This document shows positions 46,709-55,748 of a DNA stretch of 64,000 nucleotides, piece by piece. Within the stretch, counting starts at the first letter, position 1. The number at the start of each line of letters is the position of its first letter. This DNA comes from Halopseudomonas phragmitis (GTDB lineage: Bacteria > Pseudomonadota > Gammaproteobacteria > Pseudomonadales > Pseudomonadaceae). Under the pieces are notes generated by a model. It had not been told where the DNA came from, made no database searches, and saw only the letters and a program-made list of their open reading frames with translations. The position numbers and the translations under genes are program-made. The stretch spans positions 1,883,501 through 1,947,500 of the forward strand of contig NZ_CP020100.1 in NCBI RefSeq assembly GCF_002056295.1. The letters are read 5' to 3'.

Positions 46709-48520
46709 TTACAAGGACTTCCAGAGTGAGTCAAAGTCATCCTCGTTGCCGGTCCCCAAAGATGTGCTGTGAGTCTCGGAATGGGCTTTTCCACTCTCGG
46801 GCTGCTCAAGAATACGGTATTCAAACTGGTTGAAGCTGCCAGTGGCGGCTATCCGGTCGGTCAGGTGGCCACGTAGCTCGTGACTGCCCAGGTGAATGAT
46901 CACCTTGCTGTTGACCTGGAAAGGCAGGCGTGGGGTGATCAAGGTTGCCGGGCGGTCGATGGCGCTGACTGCCGGAAGCATCAGGGCGCGCAGAAAATGA
47001 CTTGGCTCACCGGTCTTGCGTACCAGCTTAACCGCGCACGGGGTGCAATGGGGGGCGATCAGTTCGACGCCCATTTGTGTACCGCCTCCGCGGACCTGGC
47101 GAATCCAGCGAACCACCGCCAGGCTCCAGTCCTGCTCGCGAGCTTCCTGGACACTCAGAAGTTCACCGGCCTGTAGTTGCTTTGGCACTTCCTTGGGCCA
47201 GGTCAGGCAAAATCCCCCCGGACTGTGATTGACGATCGGCAGCTCGTGGATCGGATAGCTTGCTTCGTTCTCTTCGGTTTCGCTGTTCTCGCGTTGGAGT
47301 ACGCTGGCGCCTGGAGTGTAGTCAATGGCCTGGTAGTCAGAGCTCACCCACTCCACTGACCGGTCGCCATCGAAAGCCGAGCCCCAGCCAGCACCATGTC
47401 GGGCGCGTTGCGCCATATCGGAAAACGGGTTGAGTTGTTGCTCGTCGATATTGATGAAATTGGCAAAGGCGCGCTTGGCAATCCGGAAGTGGGTGGCACT
47501 CATGCCGATACTGACCTTTAACGTGCCGCGTCCAGGTACTCGGTTGAAGGTACGTTCGGCCAGATCGCCCCAGCTTTGACTAAGGTGCTGCAGTAATTCC
47601 ACGCCTAGTGACTCGGGCACAATCAGGCTTGCCTCGGCGTCATTTAGCATATATCGCTTGATGCCTTCGACTAGGCGGTGAGTGTCGAGTCCGAAACTGC
47701 GGCTCAGGTCTTCGTTCTGCAGTAGTGAGCGATAGCGCGGAGCGCTGTCTACTGTCGGATTTACAATCAGCAGCGAGGAACTCTCGTTGGCCGGAACCAG
47801 GCTCGCCAACTGGCACCAGGCTTCCAGTGTGCTGAAGAGGCGGGCCATGGCGCTTTGGCGCATCTGGTTAGGCTGCGCTGCGCCCATCAGCAGGGCGCTC
47901 AGATAGCAATGTTCAATACTCAGCGGCGCCTGGTTGCGGCTGAGTGGGTCTGCTACCGGGAGGTTATGGATCTTGCGATGGCGGGCAAGTTGGTACAGCT
48001 GGTGCAGCTCCAGCCAGATGCCTTCGGCGACCGGGCAATAGAGCTGATAGGCCCGCAGCAATGGACCGCACAGTGAACGCATGGCGCGCTGGATCGCCAG
48101 GGTAAACAACTCACCATGTTCCCGGGCTTTGAGAGTGCGTTCCTGGGCCACCACGATCTTGTAGCCATTGGCTAGGTGGTTCTGCAGTGATTGCGATAGG
48201 TTGGCAACCTTGCGTGGCCGCTCTTCAAGAACGATGGCCTGGCCCAGGTAATACTTGGACAGGGAAGTGCAGACGTAGTTAACCTCGGGGCGAATCCGTT
48301 CGAGTATCGCCAGCCTGAGTTCGGCAGGCATATCGTACTGGTTGATTTCGATCAAACCTTGGTACAACTGCCTGGCAGTCTCACCGATATTGGCCTTGGG
48401 CAGATTGGCGATCCAGCGGGCAATGCCTTTCTCACTGGGCTCGGCGAAACTCAGGTTGTCACGGGTCTGCTTGGGAATGCGCAGCAGCAGTTTGTGTGGT
48501 GTGCTGTCCATGGTGGTCAT
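46709..48520 (-). CDS. PilZ-like domain protein next to fimX (PA4958-like)
   Basis: The 603-residue protein has a long helical N-terminal part (beginning TPHKLLLRIPKQTRDNLSF) and a C-terminal segment that looks like a PilZ fold: VNHSPGGFCLTWP (N-x-S-x-x-G) and VVRWIRQVRGGGTQMGVELI. The usual upstream RxxxR is not obvious, so c-di-GMP binding is uncertain. It lies 57 bases upstream of fimX on the same strand. The frame extends to 48598; I use the ATG at 48520 (MTTMDSTPHK), with the ATG at 48511 as alternative. Relatives are, from memory, labelled molecular chaperone without clear reason. Confidence 0.7.
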   Translation of the reverse strand: MTTMDSTPHKLLLRIPKQTRDNLSFAEPSEKGIARWIANLPKANIGETARQLYQGLIEINQYDMPAELRLAILERIRPEVNYVCTSLSKYYLGQAIVLEERPRKVANLSQSLQNHLANGYKIVVAQERTLKAREHGELFTLAIQRAMRSLCGPLLRAYQLYCPVAEGIWLELHQLYQLARHRKIHNLPVADPLSRNQAPLSIEHCYLSALLMGAAQPNQMRQSAMARLFSTLEAWCQLASLVPANESSSLLIVNPTVDSAPRYRSLLQNEDLSRSFGLDTHRLVEGIKRYMLNDAEASLIVPESLGVELLQHLSQSWGDLAERTFNRVPGRGTLKVSIGMSATHFRIAKRAFANFINIDEQQLNPFSDMAQRARHGAGWGSAFDGDRSVEWVSSDYQAIDYTPGASVLQRENSETEENEASYPIHELPIVNHSPGGFCLTWPKEVPKQLQAGELLSVQEAREQDWSLAVVRWIRQVRGGGTQMGVELIAPHCTPCAVKLVRKTGEPSHFLRALMLPAVSAIDRPATLITPRLPFQVNSKVIIHLGSHELRGHLTDRIAATGSFNQFEYRILEQPESGKAHSETHSTSLGTGNEDDFDSLWKSL

Positions 48521-48684
48521 TATCCAGTACTGGAGGTTCCGGCTCCAACCTGACGGACTACAAAACCGAGCTCCGGGTATAATGGAGTAACTGCTCACAC
48601 TGTAGCAGTTATGCCCTGGCGATGCTAAACCAACTGCTGGCCGGTCGAGTTCAGCGGACGGCTGTGACGCTTTCGAGTCCCGGC

Positions 48685-49710
48685 TCAGTCTTCCAGCAGT
48701 TCGATAGGCAGAGGTACCTTGCTTGCCCGGCCGGCCACCTCACGTACCAGCTTGGGCACCAGAAAGCCCGGCAGGCGAGTCAGCATCCGGCCTACCAGCT
48801 CTTTGGCCTGTTGGTCATCGATGTGGAAATGCCCGGCACCACGCACATGATCCAGAACATGGAGATAATAGGGCAAAATGCCATTATCGCCTAGGCGTTC
48901 GCTGAGGGCGATCTGGTCTTCCAGTCGGTCATTCACACCCTTGAGCAGCACTGCCTGATTGAGCAGCAGCATGCCGGCGCCTCGCAGCTGGGATGCGGCG
49001 CCGGCCAGAGCCTGATCCAGTTCATTGGCATGGTTGCAGTGCAGCACCATGGTTACTGGCAGTCGAGTGTCACACAGTGCTTCGAGCAGGCTATCGGTGA
49101 CCCGTTGGGGAATGACCACCGGCAGTCGGGTATGGACCCGCAGGCGGCGAACATGCGGGATCTCGGCAATACGCCGGGTCAACCAGTGCAGGCGTTTGTC
49201 ATTGGCCGCCAGGGGGTCGCCACCGCTATATATTACTTCGCTGATGGAGCTGTCGGCCCGGATGTAGTCCAGCGCCTGCTCCCATTCCTGGCTGCTCAGG
49301 TTGTTGTCGGCATAGGGGAAATGCCGGCGGAAGCAGTAACGACAGTTGATCGCACAGCCGCCACTGACAATCAGCAGCAGCCGGCCGTGATACTTGTGAA
49401 TGATCCCCGGACGGGCATTGCTGTGCTGCTCGCCCAGTGGGTCGAGGATAAAGCCGGGCTGCTCCTGCAGTTCCTCTCCGACTGGTAAAACCTGGCGCAA
49501 AAGCGGGTCGTTGAGCTCGCCGGGTTGCATTCTTGCCAGGTAGGGTTCAGGCACTCGCAACGGAAATTCGGCGCAAGCCGCCAGCCCCGGTTCGAGCAGA
49601 GTGGTATCGAGTTCGAGCCTCTCCAGCAGAGTCCGTACATCGGTAATGCTGGTGGCCAGCAGCGTTTGCCAGTCGACAGACTCAACAGGCGCCGAAGTTC
49701 CATGTATCAT
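48685..49710 (-). CDS. epmB: EF-P (R)-beta-lysylation radical SAM 2,3-aminomutase
   Basis: EpmB (YjeK) converts L-lysine to (R)-beta-lysine, the group that EpmA puts on elongation factor P. The 341-residue KamA-type radical SAM protein has C119, C123 and C126 in GGCAINCRYCFRRHFPY, which hold the [4Fe-4S] cluster, and GGDPLAANDKRL downstream. The longer frame begins at 49728; the ATG at 49710 (MIHGTSAPVES) is taken as start. It is divergent from efp across 78 bases, so both may share a regulatory region. It ends with a short tail, as in EpmB rather than the longer KamA. Confidence 0.93.
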   Translation of the reverse strand: MIHGTSAPVESVDWQTLLATSITDVRTLLERLELDTTLLEPGLAACAEFPLRVPEPYLARMQPGELNDPLLRQVLPVGEELQEQPGFILDPLGEQHSNARPGIIHKYHGRLLLIVSGGCAINCRYCFRRHFPYADNNLSSQEWEQALDYIRADSSISEVIYSGGDPLAANDKRLHWLTRRIAEIPHVRRLRVHTRLPVVIPQRVTDSLLEALCDTRLPVTMVLHCNHANELDQALAGAASQLRGAGMLLLNQAVLLKGVNDRLEDQIALSERLGDNGILPYYLHVLDHVRGAGHFHIDDQQAKELVGRMLTRLPGFLVPKLVREVAGRASKVPLPIELLED

Positions 49711-49788
49711 TGGCGTTTTTCCGCGCAAGGGTGGCAGAGCATCCGGGCGCGATTCCGGATCTACCGTTCAAACTGAAGTGGGAAAGTT

Positions 49789-50355
49789 ATGGCCAGTTAT
49801 TCTACCAACGAATTCAAGCCGGGTCTCAAAGTGATGCTCGACGGTGACCCCTGCTCGATCCTCGAGAACGAGTACGTCAAGCCGGGCAAGGGCCAGGCTT
49901 TCAACCGGGTCAAGGTGCGTAACCTGAAGACCGGTCGGGTCAACGAGCGCACCTTCAAGTCCGGCGACAGCCTGGAAGGCGCCGACGTAATGGACCGCGA
50001 GATGGAGTTCCTTTACGCCGATGGTGAGTTCTGGCACTTCATGGCCACCGACGGTTCCTTCGAACAAGTAGGTGCTGACGAGAAAGCTGTGGGCGATTGC
50101 ATCAACTGGATCAAGGAGCAGGTGATCTACACTGTGACCCTGTTCAATGGTTCGCCGATTGCCGTAACTCCGCCGAACTTTGTCGAGCTGGAAGTGGTCG
50201 AGACCGACCCGGGCGTGCGCGGTGATACCTCCGGCGGCGGCAACAAGCCGGCCAAGCTGGTGACTGGCGCGGTGGTCAAGGTGCCGTTGTTCATCAACGT
50301 TGGCGATGTACTCAAGGTCGACACTCGCACCAGCGATTACGTTGGTCGTGCCTGA
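49789..50355 (+). CDS. efp: Elongation factor P
   Basis: EF-P enters the ribosome E site and rescues stalls at polyproline. The 188-residue protein has the three beta-barrel domains and the [20 protein letters not shown] signature near the end. The modification loop reads VKPGKGQAF with K34 at the tip, the EpmAB (beta-lysine) type, not the Arg32 found in P. aeruginosa EF-P. It is flanked by epmB and epmA, giving a complete factor-plus-modifier set. Confidence 0.97.
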   Translation: MASYSTNEFKPGLKVMLDGDPCSILENEYVKPGKGQAFNRVKVRNLKTGRVNERTFKSGDSLEGADVMDREMEFLYADGEFWHFMATDGSFEQVGADEKAVGDCINWIKEQVIYTVTLFNGSPIAVTPPNFVELEVVETDPGVRGDTSGGGNKPAKLVTGAVVKVPLFINVGDVLKVDTRTSDYVGRA

Positions 50356-50380
50356 TTAGCGTCATTGGCGTTCGTCATCA

Positions 50381-50403
50381 ACCGGGGCCAAGGCCCCGGT
50401 TTT
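50381..50403 (+). terminator. Rho-independent terminator of efp
   Basis: ACCGGGGCC (50381-50389) and GGCCCCGGT (50392-50400) form a 9-bp stem around AA, followed by a TTTT run (50400-50403). It lies between efp and epmA, so epmA expression needs read-through or its own promoter. Confidence 0.85.
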
Positions 50404-50433
50404 GCGTTGTAAGGCTCAAATGTGGAGTGCCCA

Positions 50434-51393
50434 ATGAGTAACTGGCAGCCCAGCGCTACGCTGGATGCACTGCGCCGGCGCGCGGCGATCATTGACCAGA
50501 TTCGTACGTTCTTTCGCCAGCGCGAGGTGCTGGAGGTGGAAACACCGAGCCTGTCTGCAGCGGCAGTCAGTGATCCGCACCTGTTTCCATTTGTCTGCGA
50601 CTACGTGCCCGAAGGCGGCGGGTCGGCGCAGCCGCTGTACCTGCATACCTCGCCGGAATATCCGATGAAGCGCCTGCTGGCTGCCGGAAGTGGACCGATC
50701 TGGCAGCTGGCCAAGGTTTTTCGCAATGGCGAAAGTGGCCGGCGGCACAATCCCGAGTTCAGCATGCTCGAATGGTATCGACCGGACTTTGATCATCACC
50801 AGCTGATGGATGAAGTCGATGAACTGGTCAGGCAAATCCTCGGCTCGGCGCCGGCCCGGCGCGTGACCTATGCGGCGCTGTTCGCCCAGCAACTGGGCGT
50901 CGATATCCATACCTGTCAACAGGAGGAACTGGCTGCGCTTGGTCGCTCCCACTGTAGCTTCGACGGGCAACTGGACCGCGATGGCTGGCTCAATTTACTG
51001 TTTTCCCACTGCATTGAGCCGACCCTGATCGAGCCGACCCTGGTCTACGCCTTTCCGGTGTCCCAAGCGGCGCTGGCCCGGGTGGTCGATGGTGATGATC
51101 AGGCGCCCAGTGCCGCGCGTTTCGAATTGTTTATCGACGGCATGGAGTTGGCCAACGGTTATTATGAACTCAGTGACGCCGACGAGCAGTTGCGGCGTTT
51201 TGAGGCTGATCAGTTGCAGCGCCAGTCGCTTGGGCGGCCGGTGCTGCCGATTGACCTGCATCTGGTCGACGCGCTGCGTTCGGGACTGCCGGACTGCGCC
51301 GGTGTGGCCTTGGGCGTGGACCGCCTGGTGATGCTGGCACTGGGCGCCAGCCGGATCGATCAGGTGGTGGCTTTTACCCTGGAGCGTGCTTGA
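50434..51393 (+). CDS. epmA: EF-P--(R)-beta-lysine ligase
   Basis: EpmA (PoxA/GenX) is a class II lysyl-tRNA synthetase paralogue that attaches beta-lysine to K34 of EF-P. The 319-residue product has only the catalytic core and no tRNA anticodon domain: motif 2-like FRNGESGRRHNPEFSMLEWY near residue 95-115 and motif 3 GVALGVDRLVMLALG near the end. The frame begins at 50422; TGGAG at 50423-50427 and the ATG at 50434 (MSNWQPSATLDALRRR) give the start. It lies next to psd, as near epmA in E. coli. Confidence 0.94.
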   Translation: MSNWQPSATLDALRRRAAIIDQIRTFFRQREVLEVETPSLSAAAVSDPHLFPFVCDYVPEGGGSAQPLYLHTSPEYPMKRLLAAGSGPIWQLAKVFRNGESGRRHNPEFSMLEWYRPDFDHHQLMDEVDELVRQILGSAPARRVTYAALFAQQLGVDIHTCQQEELAALGRSHCSFDGQLDRDGWLNLLFSHCIEPTLIEPTLVYAFPVSQAALARVVDGDDQAPSAARFELFIDGMELANGYYELSDADEQLRRFEADQLQRQSLGRPVLPIDLHLVDALRSGLPDCAGVALGVDRLVMLALGASRIDQVVAFTLERA

Positions 51394-51437
51394 CCCTCGT
51401 CTGGCAGGGGGGTAGCTGCTCTCTAGTCAATTCACCG

Positions 51438-51486
51438 CAGCTCCAGCCTGGAGCGGATGCTCCAGGCTCCCAGGAAAAGCAGCTGC
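51438..51486. terminator. Large palindromic hairpin between epmA and psd
   Basis: AGCCTGGAGC (51445-51454) pairs with GCTCCAGGCT (51459-51468) around GGAT, a perfect 10-bp stem. Outer arms GCAGCT (51438-51443) and AGCTGC (51481-51486) can extend it. It lies between the convergent epmA and psd genes. It may be a terminator or the inside of a foldback element whose end is at 51538. Confidence 0.6.
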
Positions 51487-51521
51487 TTGCGGTAACAGAC
51501 CCTGGGCCGGCACCGAAACAG

Positions 51522-51538
51522 ATTTAATCAGTGTTTCC
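51522..51538 (-). repeat. Terminal sequence of a foldback-type element abutting the psd stop
   Basis: On the minus strand GGAAACACTGATTAAAT directly follows the psd stop TAG (51539-51541). The first 40 or so bases read inward resemble the right end of the 60990-61240 element, including a shared GGCCCA. No matching opposite end is visible near epmA. Confidence 0.6.
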
Positions 51539-52384
51539 CTAGCGCACGGTGCCCATCGCCTGACCCATACGCACAGCACTGCCGGCGGCCAGTTCTTTGA
51601 CCCACTCTACCTTGTCCGGACCGAACAGGACGATGGCAGTCGAGCCCAGCTTGAAGCGGCCCATTTCCGCCCCGCGTGCCAGCTCTGGTGCTGCCTGGCC
51701 GTAGCGCTGACTGTTCAGTTGCCGACTGGGTGGAGCGACCAGGCCGGCCCAGACGGTTTCCACCGAGGCGACGATCATGGCACCGACCAGCACCACGGCC
51801 ATTGGTCCGGCCGGGGTATCGAACAGACAGACTACCCGTTCGTTGCGGGCAAACAGCTCGGGTACGTTTTCCGCCGTGGTCTGATTGACCGAGAACAGCT
51901 TGCCGGGCACGTAGATCATGTCAGTCAGGGTGCCACCCAGCGGCATGTGTACCCGGTGATAGTCGCGTGGTGACAGATATACAGTGGCAAACTCGCCGCC
52001 CTGGAACAGTGCGGCGTGTTCCGGGTTGCCGCCGAGCAGTTCCAGCACGCTGAAGCTCTGGCCTTTGGCCTGGAAGATGCGGCCGTGTTCAATACGGCCC
52101 AATTGGCTGATGGCGCCATCGGCTGGGCACAGTACTCCATCGCCGTCGGCCAATGGCCTGACGCCATCTTTAAGTGCGCGGGTAAAGAAGTCATTGAAAC
52201 AGGCGTAGGCGGTCGGATTTTCTTCGGCCGCCTCGCTCATGTCGACCTGATAGCGCTTCACAAACCAGGTGATGAAAGGGTTCTTGACCCAGCTCCAGGT
52301 GCAGTTGGCTAGGCCGCCGGCCAGGCGTGACAGCAGATGCTGGGGCAGTAGGTATTGGGAAATGATGAACAGGCGCTCGCGCAT
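51539..52384 (-). CDS. psd: Phosphatidylserine decarboxylase
   Basis: Psd makes phosphatidylethanolamine at the inner membrane. The 281-residue proenzyme has the self-cleavage motif in [11 protein letters not shown] (about residues 247-257; Ser becomes the pyruvoyl group), plus [10 protein letters not shown] and [13 protein letters not shown] with the catalytic His. GAGGA lies seven bases before the ATG, which is nine bases after the rhdA stop, so rhdA and psd form an operon. Its TAG stop touches the repeat end described separately. Confidence 0.95.
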   Translation of the reverse strand: MRERLFIISQYLLPQHLLSRLAGGLANCTWSWVKNPFITWFVKRYQVDMSEAAEENPTAYACFNDFFTRALKDGVRPLADGDGVLCPADGAISQLGRIEHGRIFQAKGQSFSVLELLGGNPEHAALFQGGEFATVYLSPRDYHRVHMPLGGTLTDMIYVPGKLFSVNQTTAENVPELFARNERVVCLFDTPAGPMAVVLVGAMIVASVETVWAGLVAPPSRQLNSQRYGQAAPELARGAEMGRFKLGSTAIVLFGPDKVEWVKELAAGSAVRMGQAMGTVR

Positions 52385-52393
52385 GCGGGGTCC

Positions 52394-53197
52394 TCAGGTT
52401 TCAACAGGGGTGTCGGGGTGGTTGCCCCACTCGGACCAGGAGCCGGCATAGGCTCTGACCCGGGGGTAACCGAGAATTTTCGCGGCCAGATAGGTAAACC
52501 CGGAGCGGTGATGGGTCTGGCAGTGGGTGACGATTTCCTTGTCTGGAGTGATGCCCAGGGCCTGCAACTGCTCGGCCAGGTCGCTACGCAGGCGCAGGCC
52601 GCGTTCTGGGTCCATGCCAGCAGTCCACTCTAAATTGATCGCGCCGGGAATGTGTCCGCCCTTGGCCGCCAGTACCTTGTCGCCACGGTACTCTGCTGGT
52701 GAGCGGGCATCCCAGATTACCCGCTGCGGGTTGTCCAGGTCGGCCAGCAGTTGCTCCAAGTGGATGGTCGGGGCGTCATTCAACTGCAGTTGTGGCTGTG
52801 TCGGGGGGGCTTGGTTTGCGTGCTGCTCCAGCGCCAGACCAGCTAGCTGCCAGGCCTTGAGGCCGCCGTTGAGATAGCTGTAGTGCGTGTGACCGATGCA
52901 GTCGAGCAGCCAGATAAAGCGCCCGGCCCAGCCGCCGCCCTCATCATCGTAAACAATGTAGTGCAGCCGCTCGTGATGACCCAGCTCGCCCAGCAGTGCG
53001 CTCAGGCTGATCAGGTCCGGCAGATAGCCAGGGGTGGGCGCCGGATGCACGATCCGGCTCGGGGCAAGGTGCACGGCGCCGGGGATATGGCCGCTCAGGT
53101 ATTGCTCGGTCTTGCTCAAATCAACCAGGCGCAGGTCCGGGTTGGTACCGATATCAGGCAAATCGGTGGGCTCGAGCAATAGTGCTAGCTCGTTCAT
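52394..53197 (-). CDS. rhdA: Thiosulfate sulfurtransferase (rhodanese)
   Basis: RhdA moves sulfane sulfur, for example from thiosulfate to cyanide. The 267-residue two-domain rhodanese has an inactive N-terminal domain and a catalytic C-terminal domain with C226 in the loop THCQTHHRSGF, identical in pattern to Azotobacter RhdA (CQTHHRS). GGAG stands eight bases before the ATG. It is the upstream gene of the rhdA-psd operon. Confidence 0.94.
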   Translation of the reverse strand: MNELALLLEPTDLPDIGTNPDLRLVDLSKTEQYLSGHIPGAVHLAPSRIVHPAPTPGYLPDLISLSALLGELGHHERLHYIVYDDEGGGWAGRFIWLLDCIGHTHYSYLNGGLKAWQLAGLALEQHANQAPPTQPQLQLNDAPTIHLEQLLADLDNPQRVIWDARSPAEYRGDKVLAAKGGHIPGAINLEWTAGMDPERGLRLRSDLAEQLQALGITPDKEIVTHCQTHHRSGFTYLAAKILGYPRVRAYAGSWSEWGNHPDTPVET

Positions 53198-53234
53198 CGG
53201 TTGTGCTCCTGTTGTATGGGTCAGGCGAGCCGGT

Positions 53235-54773
53235 TCAGTTCGGCTGCTTGAAGGTTATCAGGGCCTGGTAAAGACTTTGCGCGGTCTTGATCAGAGCGGC
53301 CCTGCGGCGTTGGTCGAGCTGGCCGTTGGCTGGCGCAACATGGATCAGGCCTATTACCCGCTCTCGATGGAGCAGGGGCAACAGGTGTCCATGTTCAGCC
53401 AGTAGCGTTTTGCAACTGGCTGGCATCAACTGGGCGAGCTGACGCAGGCGCTCCGGGCTCAGGTCATGACAGTCACTGCTGCTCAGCCAGCGTCCCCACA
53501 GGCCTTCGCGGCAAGAGCCCAGCGTAGCGCCGGCCAAACTGGCAGCGTCAAAGCCGCGGTTGGCACTGATCATCAGTTGATCTTTGCGGCCATTATACAG
53601 GGCAATCCAGCTTCGTCTGATATCCAGTCCCTGTTCCAGCGCATCCAGCGCGCAGTCGAGGGCGCTCAGCAGGTTGGCAAACGGGCTGGGGTGCTGGCGC
53701 AGGGTCAGGCAGCGTTGACGCCAGAGTTCGGGGTTGCCGCGAGCGGCAAGGGTTTTGGGAGGTGCAGTGCGGGGCTGGCGACGGGTGCCTTGGGGCCAGA
53801 GCAGTGCCTCGGCGGGGTGCCACAGTCCGGTACTGCGTAGTTCGGGGTTGTGCTGGGCGTGACTGACCGCGTTGCGGTGGCTGGCGCTTTGCATCTCGTC
53901 CAGAGCACAGCCAAGGTAGAGTGCCGTGAGTTGCTGCCAGCGCCGGGTGTGACGGGCATCCCAGTCATGGTGTGCACCCAGAGCCAGACCGTTGGCCATC
54001 AACAGGCTATTGGCCGGCTGGGTCAGCCAGCGCAGCAGCGGGCGGTCATCGTCCAGAGCCGCCTGCTGGGCGCGCGGATGTTCACTGTTGCGGGCGATAT
54101 GCAGAGCCTTGACCATGGTGCGGCGACCGCTAAGGGCGCGGTAGCCCTGAATGATCCAGGGTGGTAACCACCAGCGTTGGGCCAATTGAATGGCCAGCTC
54201 CAGCAGTTCGGCGTTACTAGGGACAGGGGCTGTATTGGGAGCTGCCGCCAGCCCGAGATGGCGTCGGTCCCAGCCGTCGAACAACTCGGGGCGTTGGTAA
54301 ACTATCACCCAAAAGGGCGCCAAGAACAGCAGGCTTGCCAGTGACAGCTCATGCCAGAGTCTGGCCATGCGCTGGGCGAACAGTCCCTGGGCCTGTGCCA
54401 GGGCATGCTCGCTAAGACTAAGCAGTTGCCGGTATTGTTGCGGTGCTTGCTCACGGTCGATGACCGGCAGTTCACGCAACAGGCTGCGCAGGCGTTCCAC
54501 GCCAAGCAGGCCGCAGGCCTGCTCCAGGGTCATTATGTCGATATCGCGCTGACGCGCGGCCAGCCCGGCCTGGCGACAGACATGCAAAGTTGCGACTGGC
54601 GAGCGCAGAATCGCCTGGCTCAGATCGCTCAGACTCAGCAATTCATTGTTCAGATGCCGCAGCAGCAGATCGCGCTGCTGGCGTTCAATGGGTAACACTA
54701 TTGCACTCAGGCTTTCGCTCAGGCTGCCGATAGCGTCTTGTGGATCGATCTTGCCGTGCTGGTCTAGGCTCAT
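53235..54773 (-). CDS. HDOD domain protein (PA4955-like)
   Basis: The 512-residue protein has an N-terminal HDOD-like region (about residues 30-250; LSLSDLSQAILRSPVATLHV, then LEQACGLLGVERLRSLLREL), a middle stretch without clear identity, and a GAF-like C-terminal part (NLLSALDCALDALEQGLDI onward). HDOD proteins usually work in signalling and regulation without enzyme activity. The frame extends to a GTG at 54839; I choose the ATG at 54773, although no good ribosome site is seen for either. It is divergent from motA. Precise function unknown. Confidence 0.7.
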   Translation of the reverse strand: MSLDQHGKIDPQDAIGSLSESLSAIVLPIERQQRDLLLRHLNNELLSLSDLSQAILRSPVATLHVCRQAGLAARQRDIDIMTLEQACGLLGVERLRSLLRELPVIDREQAPQQYRQLLSLSEHALAQAQGLFAQRMARLWHELSLASLLFLAPFWVIVYQRPELFDGWDRRHLGLAAAPNTAPVPSNAELLELAIQLAQRWWLPPWIIQGYRALSGRRTMVKALHIARNSEHPRAQQAALDDDRPLLRWLTQPANSLLMANGLALGAHHDWDARHTRRWQQLTALYLGCALDEMQSASHRNAVSHAQHNPELRSTGLWHPAEALLWPQGTRRQPRTAPPKTLAARGNPELWRQRCLTLRQHPSPFANLLSALDCALDALEQGLDIRRSWIALYNGRKDQLMISANRGFDAASLAGATLGSCREGLWGRWLSSSDCHDLSPERLRQLAQLMPASCKTLLAEHGHLLPLLHRERVIGLIHVAPANGQLDQRRRAALIKTAQSLYQALITFKQPN

Positions 54774-54829
54774 GGCTAGGGCGACTTTACACTCCAGGTT
54801 TTGTCGCAGACTATAGCGCGGGAGTTTTA

Positions 54830-54844
54830 CCTCCGTCACGGAGG
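54830..54844. promoter_or_regulatory. Short perfect inverted repeat upstream of motA
   Basis: CCTCCGT (54830-54836) and ACGGAGG (54838-54844) form a 7-bp inverted repeat around one base, in the gap between the HDOD gene and motA. It could be an operator or overlap a transcript end. Reported as a sequence observation only. Confidence 0.35.
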
Positions 54845-54889
54845 ATTGCAGGTCGGTGGCCTGAAGGATTATGAGGAAATGACGGGTTT

Positions 54890-55744
54890 ATGCTGAAAAT
54901 TGCCGGTTTCATTGTCGTGTTCATCTGTGTGCTCGGCGGCTTCATGCTGTCGGGCGGCCACCTGGCGGCGCTCTGGCATCCCTTCGAGATTCTTATTATC
55001 GGCGGGGCGGCGCTGGGGGCATTTCTGGTGGCCAACAACTTTGCCACGGTGAAAAAGGTGTTTGGCAAGGTACCGGCCATCCTGTTCGGCCACAAGTTCA
55101 GTAAGCCGTTTTACCTTGATGTGCTGGGCGTGCTCTACGAGGTGCTCAACAAGAGCCGGCGCGAGGGCATGATGTCAATCGAGGCGGATATCGAAGAACC
55201 GGAGCAGAGCCCGATTTTCAGCAAGTACCCGGCGATTCTCAAAGACAAACACATGACGGCCTTCATCTGCGATTACCTGCGGATCATGTCAACGGGCAAC
55301 ATGGCGCCGCATGAACTTGAGGCGTTGTTCGATGTTGAAATTTCCAGCCTTACCGAAGAGTTGCACGGTCCCGCGCATGCAGTGACCCGCGTGGCCGACG
55401 CGCTGCCGGGGTTCGGGATTGTCGCCGCGGTGCTGGGGATCGTGATTACCATGGGTATTCTGGGTGATGCAGACAACACCCAGATCGGTGAAAAGGTGGC
55501 CACCGCTCTGGTGGGAACCTTCCTGGGGATCTGGGCGGCCTATGGCTTTGTTGGCCCGTTTGCCGCTGCCATGGGGCATGAGGCCCATGAAGAGGCCAAT
55601 GTCTACGAGGCGATCAAGATGTGTCTGGTAGCCAGTGCCCAGGGCTTGCCGCCGGCTCTGGCGGTGGAGTTTGGGCGCAAGGCGCTGCTGCCGGAACACC
55701 GTCCCAGCTTTACTGAACTCGAGTCGTCGGTGAAGGGCCGCTGA
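54890..55744 (+). CDS. motA: Flagellar motor stator protein MotA
   Basis: MotA and MotB form the proton-driven stator around the flagellar rotor. The 284-residue protein has four membrane helices: two at the start (about 1-20 and 33-50) and two near 170-190 and 205-225 (PGFGIVAAVLGIVITMGIL, LVGTFLGIWAAYGFVGPFAA), with a large cytoplasmic loop between that bears charged residues for FliG contact. The start has GAGG upstream. It lies four bases before motB. Confidence 0.95.
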   Translation: MLKIAGFIVVFICVLGGFMLSGGHLAALWHPFEILIIGGAALGAFLVANNFATVKKVFGKVPAILFGHKFSKPFYLDVLGVLYEVLNKSRREGMMSIEADIEEPEQSPIFSKYPAILKDKHMTAFICDYLRIMSTGNMAPHELEALFDVEISSLTEELHGPAHAVTRVADALPGFGIVAAVLGIVITMGILGDADNTQIGEKVATALVGTFLGIWAAYGFVGPFAAAMGHEAHEEANVYEAIKMCLVASAQGLPPALAVEFGRKALLPEHRPSFTELESSVKGR

Positions 55745-55748
55745 GCGG

